Of a DNA stretch of 29,017 bases, positions 23,774 to 29,017 are shown one piece after another (the first letter of the stretch is position 1; the number at the start of each line of letters is the position of its first letter). Both the position numbers and the translations under genes were made by a program. Origin of the DNA: DRQF01 sp964559135 (lineage in GTDB: Bacteria; Planctomycetota; GCA-002687715; DRQF01); contig CAZLGG010000048.1 in assembly GCA_964559135.1 (NCBI GenBank), positions 1 to 29,017 on the forward strand. The letters run 5' to 3'. The notes under the pieces were generated by a model. It ran no database searches and was not told the origin of the DNA. It saw only the letters and a program-made list of their open reading frames with translations.

Positions 23774-24190
23774 ATGAAGACCCTGCGTTCCCTGCTGGCC
23801 CTCGTCATCGTCGCGGGCCTCACTGGAGCCGCCCAGGCTCAGGATCTCACCGTCACGGTGACGGGAGACTTTGCCAACGGAGGCTCGATCGTTTGGGACC
23901 TGACCGGTGCGCCGGCGGATGCGCCCACCGCGATCCTGGCCAGCATGAACGACACCGGCTTTTCCATCGGTCCGTTCCTGACACTGGACATCGGCCCCCA
24001 AGTCGTGCCGGTGACGGTGGGACTCACGGACGCCAATGGCGACCTCAGCCGCACGCTGACATTCCCGGCTCTTCCGCCGATGATCAACGTGAATGCCATC
24101 ACGTTCTATTCGCAGTCGGTGAGCTTGGCCGCGGGCCCGCCCATGTTCGGCTTCGCCGTCTCCGACGTGGAGGTGGCCACGGTCAACTGA
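23774..24190 (+). CDS. Small secreted beta-rich protein
   Basis: A 138-residue secreted protein with a good signal peptide (LLALVIVAGLTGAAQAQ). The mature part is beta-rich: DLTVTVTGDFANGGSIVWDL, VVPVTVGLTDANGDLSRTLT and VNAITFYSQSVSLAAGPP. It has no Cys. No family is recognised; it looks like a small Ig-like or beta-sandwich exoprotein. GAGGAG lies 8 nt before the ATG. It lies 57 bp after the subtilase gene on the same strand and precedes a strong terminator, so it is probably co-expressed with the subtilase, perhaps as a partner or substrate (inference). Confidence 0.75.
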   Translation: MKTLRSLLALVIVAGLTGAAQAQDLTVTVTGDFANGGSIVWDLTGAPADAPTAILASMNDTGFSIGPFLTLDIGPQVVPVTVGLTDANGDLSRTLTFPALPPMINVNAITFYSQSVSLAAGPPMFGFAVSDVEVATVN

Positions 24191-24225
24191 TCGTTTTCCG
24201 CGCAACCTGACTGTCCCCACATGCA

Positions 24226-24256
24226 AGGCCCGCGACTCTGTCGCGGGCTTTCTTCG
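24226..24256 (+). terminator. Rho-independent terminator
   Basis: GCCCGCGAC (24228-24236) and GTCGCGGGC (24240-24248) form a 9-bp perfect stem with a TCT loop, followed by TTTCTT. It lies about 38 bp after the stop at 24190 and ends the block that begins with the CHAT region. Confidence 0.88.
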
Positions 24257-24334
24257 TCTGTACCACGAGGGCCGACGTCCCCTGGATTGACGACGTCCCC
24301 GTCGTCGTTGCCTTTTCACCTCCGCCGAAGGCGG

Positions 24335-24393
24335 CGGACGAGGACGTCCACATTCCACGAAAGAAAGCGGACGGGGACGTCCGCACTCCATGA
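24335..24393. repeat. Two near-identical 26-bp repeats with GGACGTCC palindromes
   Basis: Copies at 24335-24360 (CGGACGAGGACGTCC then ACATTCCACGA) and 24368-24393 (CGGACGGGGACGTCC then GCACTCCATGA) match at about 22 of 26 positions, with a 33-bp step. Each contains the palindrome GGACGTCC. Related GACGTCCCC stretches at 24273-24282 and 24292-24300 make the whole 24270-24393 segment a small repeat cluster between the terminator and the EamA gene end. Confidence 0.7.
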
Positions 24394-24416
24394 GAGAGGG
24401 TTCAAGGCTCCGCTCC

Positions 24417-25286
24417 TCAGGGGGACGAGGCGTTGACGAGGACGACCCCGAGGCTTGCGGCCACCGCGCCGGCGAAGGCGAAGGGGGTGAGGCGTTCCCG
24501 AAGGAGGACGAGACCCCACGTCACCGAGAAAGCGGTGGAGAGGCTGGACGCGGGAGCGACCTCGGTGAGGGGAGCCCGGGCGACGGCTTCGCTGAGAGCC
24601 AGGAACCCCAGGACCTCCAGCACGCCCGGGAGAAACACCACGCGGAGGGATGCGAATCCTTGCGGGGCGGGGAGTCGGCCCTTGTGGAGGAGCCAGGGGA
24701 GCAGAAGAAGCAGCTCCGTCGACCAGATGAGGGCCACGGCCCAGGATGACCCGACGTCGTGTCCCACCTCCCGGACGGCCGGAACCATGATGCCGAAACC
24801 CAACGCGCCCGCCGTCGCCGCAAGGACCGCGCGGCGCTCCTGCCCCGTGGACCCCGCGCCTCGATCGGCGGCGCGGGCCAACAAGGCGTTTCCGCACAGA
24901 ACGAGAACGATGCCCGCAACTCCCAGCATCCCCGGTGTCTCTCCGTAGAAGAGGAGCCCCGCGCCGGCCGTGAGGGCGCTCCAGGCGCTGACGATCGGCG
25001 CCGCCAGGGCCAACCGCCCGTGTTTGAGAGATTCGAAGAGGCCCCCGTAGGCCACGCAGGCGGCGAGGGCGGCTATTCCCGTCCAGACCCAGAGTCGCAC
25101 GGAGCCCAGGTCCGGGATGCCGTGACGCATCAGGCCTAGCGCCGCCGCCAGGACCACGCCGATGACCTGGGCATAGAACAGGGAGCCGAAGGTTCCGAAC
25201 CGCCGAGACGCCTTTTGGATCGTGACGTTCGCCAGCGACCAGAAGAGGGCGCTGGCCAGACCGAGGAGGACTCCCGCGTGAATCAC
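24417..25286 (-). CDS. EamA/DMT-family transporter
   Basis: A 289-residue inner-membrane protein of the EamA (drug/metabolite transporter) family, with ten predicted membrane helices in two repeats. The first repeat starts GVLLGLASALFWSLANV and includes YAQVIGVVLAAALGLM and VSAWSALTAGAGLLFYGE; the second starts ATAGALGFGIMVPAV and ends LTPFAFAGAVAASLGVVLVN. Members export or import metabolites such as amino acids or nucleotide precursors; the substrate cannot be told. Its start overlaps the stop of the cyclophilin gene by 4 bp (ATGA), so the two are translationally coupled. Confidence 0.9.
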   Translation of the reverse strand: MIHAGVLLGLASALFWSLANVTIQKASRRFGTFGSLFYAQVIGVVLAAALGLMRHGIPDLGSVRLWVWTGIAALAACVAYGGLFESLKHGRLALAAPIVSAWSALTAGAGLLFYGETPGMLGVAGIVLVLCGNALLARAADRGAGSTGQERRAVLAATAGALGFGIMVPAVREVGHDVGSSWAVALIWSTELLLLLPWLLHKGRLPAPQGFASLRVVFLPGVLEVLGFLALSEAVARAPLTEVAPASSLSTAFSVTWGLVLLRERLTPFAFAGAVAASLGVVLVNASSP

Positions 25287-26002
25287 TCCTCGATGATCCG
25301 CGCCTCGACGATGCGATCCATCAGGGGGAACGTCTTCTTGATGTAGTCGATCCCGTCTCTTTGGAGCCGACCCGTGTCCACGCCGCCGGGATTGCCCATG
25401 GCCTTCATCTCGCCGTATCCCGAGTAGAGGGAGTCGACCACGTCCATCCCTTCCACCACCTTGCCGAAGGGGGCGAAGCCCTTCTGCTGGGGCGGGTCGA
25501 GCATGGTGTTGTCGGAGAAGTTGATGAAGAGCTGGGTGGAGCGCGAGTTCGGAAGGCTATTTCGAGCAAAGGTGATGTAGCCCCTCCGGTTGGACTTGCG
25601 CACGGGGTCGTCGGGGAAGGTGGCGTTCGCCCAGGCGGCGGTCACTTTCGTATCCCCGGAGATCCCGAATTGGACCATGAAAGGCTGGGGCGTCTTGACG
25701 ACGCGGAAGAACGGGTTCCCGTCCAGGAATCCGATCTTGACCAGGTTGTAGAACCTGTCCGCGGCATGGGGCGCCCAATCGCGATGCACCTCGATCACGA
25801 AGGGGCCCTTCGTCGTCTCGATGCGCGCTTTGAAGACGTTGGGTGCCTTGTCCTTCGCCAAGTCCGGCCGTGTGAGGGCGGGGTTACGGGGCGAGGAGGC
25901 CGCATTCGTCGCGGCGCTCTTGGTGGTCTCGTCTTTTTTGGAATCCTTCGTGCAACCGAAGCATGCGCACAGGACGAGGATTCCGAGGGTTGCAAATCTC
26001 AT
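25283..26002 (-). CDS. Lipoprotein peptidyl-prolyl isomerase (cyclophilin type)
   Basis: A 239-residue lipoprotein cyclophilin. The signal region is MRFATLGILVLCACFGC, with a likely lipidated Cys at 14 or 17, then a Ser/Asp/Lys-rich linker. The cyclophilin domain starts near residue 58 (ARIETTKGPFVIEVHRDWAP) and shows PFFRVVKTPQPFMVQFG (Arg and Phe of the active site), SRSTQLFINFSDN and FAPFGKVVEGMDVVD. It should catalyse proline isomerisation during folding of exported proteins in the periplasm. AAGGAG precedes the ATG. It is divergent from the TGA-containing thioredoxin-fold gene at 26154, so the two folding-related genes share a 151-bp control region. Confidence 0.92.
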   Translation of the reverse strand: MRFATLGILVLCACFGCTKDSKKDETTKSAATNAASSPRNPALTRPDLAKDKAPNVFKARIETTKGPFVIEVHRDWAPHAADRFYNLVKIGFLDGNPFFRVVKTPQPFMVQFGISGDTKVTAAWANATFPDDPVRKSNRRGYITFARNSLPNSRSTQLFINFSDNTMLDPPQQKGFAPFGKVVEGMDVVDSLYSGYGEMKAMGNPGGVDTGRLQRDGIDYIKKTFPLMDRIVEARIIEE

Positions 26003-26045
26003 GGGGACGATCTCCTTGGACCCGAGTGTGCGAATCCTAACGTGG

Positions 26046-26074
26046 TTGGACGTTCTTCAAGAGTCGGGCAGAAT
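26046..26074 (+). promoter_or_regulatory. Weak candidate promoter for the TGA-containing gene at 26154
   Basis: TTGGAC (26046-26051) and CAGAAT (26069-26074) are 17 bp apart, matching at 3/6 and 4/6, and would give a leader of about 73 nt. The match is poor and the region may use another sigma factor. Confidence 0.22.
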
Positions 26075-26153
26075 TAGCGAATCCAACGGGCATTTCCCCC
26101 GTTGACAAGCGGGACGCCCCTCGAAACCACGTCCCCCAATAGGAGCACTGACG

Positions 26154-27038
26154 ATGAAGAAACCTTCTTATTTCTTGCTGCTTCTGGCCTCTGTGATGAC
26201 CCTCCAGGGGGCCGCGCAGGCGCAGAAGAAGCCTAAGATCAAACCTACCGTGCCCTTCGCCAAGTCCTGGGACGCCGCCGTGGAAGAGGCGAAGTTGTTG
26301 AATGTTCCTCTCGTCGTGCACAGCCACGGCTTCTACTGACCGGGCTGCTGGGGTATGCATTCTGCCGTGATGCAGAACAAGAAGTACATCAAGTTCGCCT
26401 ATGACAATTCCGTGGACGTCCTCACGGTCTCGCGCATCGAAGAGGGCATCCAAAAAGGAGACCGCAAGGCCAAGTCCTTCAAGTTGAAGAAGGGCGACGA
26501 CACGGAGTATCTCGTGTCCTGGCCGAGCCTCACCTTGGATCAGTTGAAGTCCCTCAATCGCAGCAAGGCCGCCACCTACAACAAGACGGGGAGGATTCCC
26601 TACACGAGCCTCGTCGACCCCTACACCCTCGACGAGATCGAGGGCATTCGCGGCGGCACGAGCGCCAAGGGGCTCATGTCGAAAATCGCCGACGCCAAAA
26701 AGGCGCTCGTCAAGGAACATGGCCCCGGTCTCAAGCGGTCGACGCTCGCGAAGATCGACAAGGCCATTGCCTCGGCGAACGCCCAGGCCAAGACGTATGA
26801 CTTCGCCAAGGCCATGAAAACCCTGGACAAGATTTCGGGCCAGAAGGGCCAGCCGGAGATCATTCAGGAGAAGCTCGCCAAGGCCAAGGAAGCCGTCGTG
26901 GCTCTGGCAGAGGAGCGGATCGAGGAGATCAAGGCCATGGACGCCAAGCAGGCCAAGAAGGAGGCCTCCAGGCTCAAGCGCAAGCTGAAGGGGACCGGCC
27001 TCGAGGACGCCCTCGACGGCATCCTCGCCAGCCACTGA
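26154..27038 (+). CDS. Probable secreted selenoprotein, UPGC thioredoxin-like (in-frame TGA at 26337-26339)
   Basis: The frame from ATG 26154 (AGGAG 8 nt before) to TGA 27036-27038 is interrupted only by TGA at 26337-26339. Residues 1-23 are a signal peptide (LLASVMTLQGAAQAQ). The domain starts FAKSWDAAVEEAKLLNVPLVVHSHGFY, then TGA, then PGCWGMHSAV: the TGA replaces the first Cys of the thioredoxin CxxC, giving U62-P-G-C65. The cis-Pro strand is probably IPYTSLVDPYT. The last 130 residues are Lys/Ala-rich helices (AKAMKTLDKISG, EKLAKAKEAVVALAEER, KQAKKEASRLKRKLK). A U-x-x-C redox motif is the standard selenoprotein sign, and the ORF continues in frame without other stops. So selenocysteine is the best reading; a nonsense mutation is the alternative. 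It is 294 residues, periplasmic. Substrate unknown; a disulfide or peroxide reaction is likely. Confidence 0.85.
26356..26374 (+). other. Weak candidate hairpin after in-frame TGA
   Basis: TGCAT (26356-26360) can pair with ATGCA (26370-26374), leaving a 9-nt loop 21 nt after the TGA; CTGC (26345-26348) with GCAG (26372-26375) is a competing pairing. The position fits a bacterial SECIS, but the stem is short and lacks the usual early loop guanine. It is not convincing on its own. Confidence 0.25.
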
Positions 27039-27052
27039 GTCATCGGCATCGT

Positions 27053-27088
27053 CGTCGGCGAGCGAGGATCGCGTCCTCCTCGCCGACG
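27053..27088. terminator. Large stem-loop between convergent genes
   Basis: CGTCGGCGAG (27053-27062) and CTCGCCGACG (27079-27088) form a 10-bp perfect stem with an inner GAGGA/TCCTC pairing. It sits between the stops of the convergent genes at 27038 and 27096. It has no T-run on either strand, so it may act as a bidirectional stabiliser or a Rho-assisted terminator. Confidence 0.5.
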
Positions 27089-27095
27089 CGCCTTC

Positions 27096-28121
27096 CTACC
27101 ACCACCGATGCTTCGCGGCCTGGGGGAAGAGGTCGCAGAGATAGTCCGCGAGGTCCTCCTGGGCCGGAAACATGAAGTTCTTCAGCAGGAAGGTCTCCAC
27201 GGCCTCCCTCATCGCCTTGGCGCTCTCCCACCGTTCTTCCACGTCCAGATCGATGGCCTTCATGACGATGTCGGAGAGCTCCTGAGGGATTTCCCGGTTC
27301 ACCATATGCGGCGGTGAGACGGCCTTCTTCTCCAACTCGTCCAGCAGCATCATGGTGTCACCCACCTCGTGGACCAGGCACCCGGTCAACAGTTCGTACA
27401 TCACGAGCCCCAGGGCGTAGAGGTCCGAGCGCGGTTCCGTGCCCCTGCGCCCCACCTGTTCCGGCGCCATGTACGGGTACTTCCCGAACACCACCTCCCG
27501 TTCGTCGTCGACGTGGGACACGGTCGCCTTCGCCACGCCGAAGTCCGTGAGTTTCGGGACGCCGCGAAACGAGATGAGAATATTGTTGGGGCAGATGTCC
27601 CTGTGCACGATGTGCAGGTGTCGGCCTTCACGGTCGTGCTTATTGTGGGCATAGCGAAGGCCGTTGAGGATGCGCGCGATGATGTAGCATCCGAAGTCGA
27701 CGGGCACGCGGCGACCGAGTTCGGTGTGGCGCTCGATGAGGTCGAGCAAGGTCACTCCGAAAACGTGCTCCATCACGATGAAGTACTCTCGGCCGGTCTC
27801 GCCGAGGGTGTAGACCTGCACGATGTTGGGGTGGATGAGCCCACCCGTGAGGCGCGCCTCGTCGAGGAACATCTCGGCGGCGCGGCGGCCGAGCCCCTTC
27901 TTGGGGAGGACTTTGATGGCCATCAGCTTGCTGAATCCGTGGGACCCGACTTTTTCCGCCAGATAAACCCGGCCCATGCCGCCTTTTCCGAGGAGCCGAC
28001 CCACCTGGTAGCACCCCACGGAACGAATCGTGGCTCCGGGCTCGATGCGCGAGCGGAGCCTCGGAAAAAACCAACGGCGTTTCCCGGGAACGGGGGCCAG
28101 TGTGTCGCGGTGCCTCTCCAT
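27096..28121 (-). CDS. Soluble serine/threonine protein kinase (PknB/Hanks type)
   Basis: A 341-residue kinase without transmembrane segment. Kinase motifs in order: LLGKGGMGRVYLAE (Gly-rich loop), MAIKVLPKKG (ATP-binding Lys), FLDEARLTGGLIHPNIVQVY (helix C Glu), IVMEHVFGVTLLDLI (hinge), IVHRDICPNNILIS (catalytic loop), KLTDFGVAKA (DFG) and YMAPEQVGRR, SDLYALGLVMYELLTG. The catalytic loop has HRDICPNN, where the usual Lys is Cys. The C-terminal tail of about 45 residues ends LADYLCDLFPQAAKHRWW. ATG 28121 with AGGATG upstream is chosen over ATG 28145. Target unknown; it is convergent with the TGA-containing gene at 26154. Confidence 0.9.
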   Translation of the reverse strand: MERHRDTLAPVPGKRRWFFPRLRSRIEPGATIRSVGCYQVGRLLGKGGMGRVYLAEKVGSHGFSKLMAIKVLPKKGLGRRAAEMFLDEARLTGGLIHPNIVQVYTLGETGREYFIVMEHVFGVTLLDLIERHTELGRRVPVDFGCYIIARILNGLRYAHNKHDREGRHLHIVHRDICPNNILISFRGVPKLTDFGVAKATVSHVDDEREVVFGKYPYMAPEQVGRRGTEPRSDLYALGLVMYELLTGCLVHEVGDTMMLLDELEKKAVSPPHMVNREIPQELSDIVMKAIDLDVEERWESAKAMREAVETFLLKNFMFPAQEDLADYLCDLFPQAAKHRWW

Positions 28122-28234
28122 GGCCCGCATCCTAACCGTCCGCACCGCGGTTTTCGCGCTTCCGCACGGGGGAGTTTGCTTGACCTGGAGCCCTTTCCCT
28201 GCCTACCATCGCTGCGGACCGCGGAGCGCCCGAC

Positions 28235-29017
28235 TTGAAGCACGTTTTCCTCCGAATGCGACCCCATGGGCCGGCACTCGTCCTGCTTGCCCTGGCCCTG
28301 ACCGCCGCCGAGGTCGTCCTTCGGCGCGAAGGCTGGATGCCGACTCACCTGCCCGAGGACGGTTTCGGCGTCTTGGGAAGATTCCTCTTCGATGCCGCCT
28401 CCGGAGTGGTATGGCGATCAGGCGCCCATGTCCTCGCCGCCTGGGGCGTCTACTTCGCCCTGTGGCGTCTCGCACGCAACCGACCCGTGGCCGTCTCCGC
28501 GGCTCTGCTCTTCGGCGCCCACCCCTGGGTTTTGGGTGGTGGGGGGCTCGCTCGGTTGGCGTGGGCGCTGCTCGCCTGGACCCTGGCGATCCAGGCGCGT
28601 CCGCGTCTGCGTTCGGCGCGATTCCCGAACCGACCCTCCCGGGCGTTCCACCCCTTCGCCCTTTTCGGATTCCTGGGCGCCGTTCTTCTCGTGAAGGGGG
28701 TCTGGCCGTTCGGTCTTCTGCTTCCCCTCTTCGACCTCGGTCTGCGTCGCGAGCCGGGTCGCCGCCCAGGCATCGATCTCGTGGGTCACGTTCCTTGGGT
28801 TCTGGTCGCCGTCGTAACCGGTGTCGCGGAGGGTGTGACGGGCTCCGCTCTTTGGGCAGGCGACGGGATTTCGCCTTGGAGTTTGCTGATCCAGTGGAGT
28901 CACCCGGCCTTGACGGACTCGGCTTGGCTCTGGCTCGCCTTGCCGGGGGGGGCGGCGGCGATCGGGCTTTTTCTCGGAGACGTCCTTCTCGGTTGGGGAG
29001 ACCACCGCACACTCGTG
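28235..29017 (+). CDS. Polytopic membrane protein, 5' part, cut by window end
   Basis: 261 codons of a membrane protein open to the last base. Several hydrophobic helices are visible: PALVLLALALTAAEVVL, LAAWGVYFALWRLA, ALLFGAHPWVLGGGGLA, AWALLAWTLAI, ALFGFLGAVLLVKGVWPFGLLLPLF, VPWVLVAVVTGVAEGV, LWLALPGGAAAIGLFL. The AHPWVLGG stretch recalls AHPVH.E..A of GT-C/TMTC-like glycosyltransferase families, but the acidic motif expected in those is not visible, so I give no function. A TTG at 28235 has GGAG 8 nt upstream and is taken as start; the first in-frame ATG (28256) has no Shine-Dalgarno. Confidence 0.65.
   Translation, partial: MKHVFLRMRPHGPALVLLALALTAAEVVLRREGWMPTHLPEDGFGVLGRFLFDAASGVVWRSGAHVLAAWGVYFALWRLARNRPVAVSAALLFGAHPWVLGGGGLARLAWALLAWTLAIQARPRLRSARFPNRPSRAFHPFALFGFLGAVLLVKGVWPFGLLLPLFDLGLRREPGRRPGIDLVGHVPWVLVAVVTGVAEGVTGSALWAGDGISPWSLLIQWSHPALTDSAWLWLALPGGAAAIGLFLGDVLLGWGDHRTLV

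Noticed and set aside
26355..27038. Independent gene starting at ATG 26355
   Set aside because: It has no ribosome-binding site, begins in the middle of a thioredoxin-like domain just after the PGC motif and lacks the signal peptide. It is the 3' part of the TGA-containing gene.

Overview
The window is GC-rich DNA from a Gram-negative, diderm bacterium. It holds a TonB-dependent receptor, lipoproteins and many Sec-type signal peptides. The set of two S9 peptidases, a TPR-CHAT protein, an Ser/Thr kinase, an MNIO (DUF692) cluster and two large secreted proteins of a type I associate with Planctomycetota suggests that phylum. Acidobacteriota or a related lineage is possible. This assignment is inference. 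I saw no rRNA, tRNA, CRISPR array or insertion sequence.

Layout. 1-874: TonB receptor, cut by the window edge. 1101-1946: secreted thioredoxin-fold protein with an in-frame TGA just after the signal peptide. 2037-7752 (minus): dihydroorotase, then a group of lipoprotein, Mog and a protease-like protein that lacks catalytic residues, then a DPP-IV-type S9 peptidase. 7811-8563: diiron ferritin-like protein. 8732-12561: two tandem paralogous large secreted proteins with an invasin/Big-like domain. 12661-13365: lipoprotein with a LamG/DUF1080-like fold. 13430-15929: bufferin/oxazolin-type RiPP cluster (two Cys-repeat precursors, MNIO enzyme, DUF2063 partner). 16286-18334: second S9 peptidase. 18341-24190: ECF sigma factor, divergent regulator-like protein, TPR-CHAT protease, subtilase and a small secreted protein. 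24417-26002 (minus): EamA permease and lipoprotein cyclophilin. 26154-27038: second secreted thioredoxin-fold protein with an in-frame TGA, in a UPGC context. 27096-28121 (minus): protein kinase. 28235-29017: membrane protein running off the end.

Three things stand out. (1) Two separate genes, 25 kb apart, each carry one in-frame TGA. In the second it sits exactly where the first Cys of a thioredoxin CxxC would be. Both are best read as periplasmic selenoproteins of related design: signal peptide, thioredoxin-like fold with a cis-Pro segment, and a Lys-rich helical tail. Standard gene calling would truncate both and lose their signal peptides. (2) The RiPP cluster has two 81-residue precursors with near-identical leaders carrying a twin-arginine-like RRDFNK motif and a following Cys, plus cores with Cys about every six residues. 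Stem-loops follow each precursor. By family knowledge the product would be a modified, probably copper-binding, exported peptide. (3) The sigma/TPR-CHAT/subtilase block looks like a regulated proteolytic signalling module.

Many genes act in the cell envelope: export, proline-directed peptidases, protein folding (cyclophilin, thioredoxin-like selenoproteins) and metal or redox handling (RiPP, ferritin-like protein, His-rich tail).
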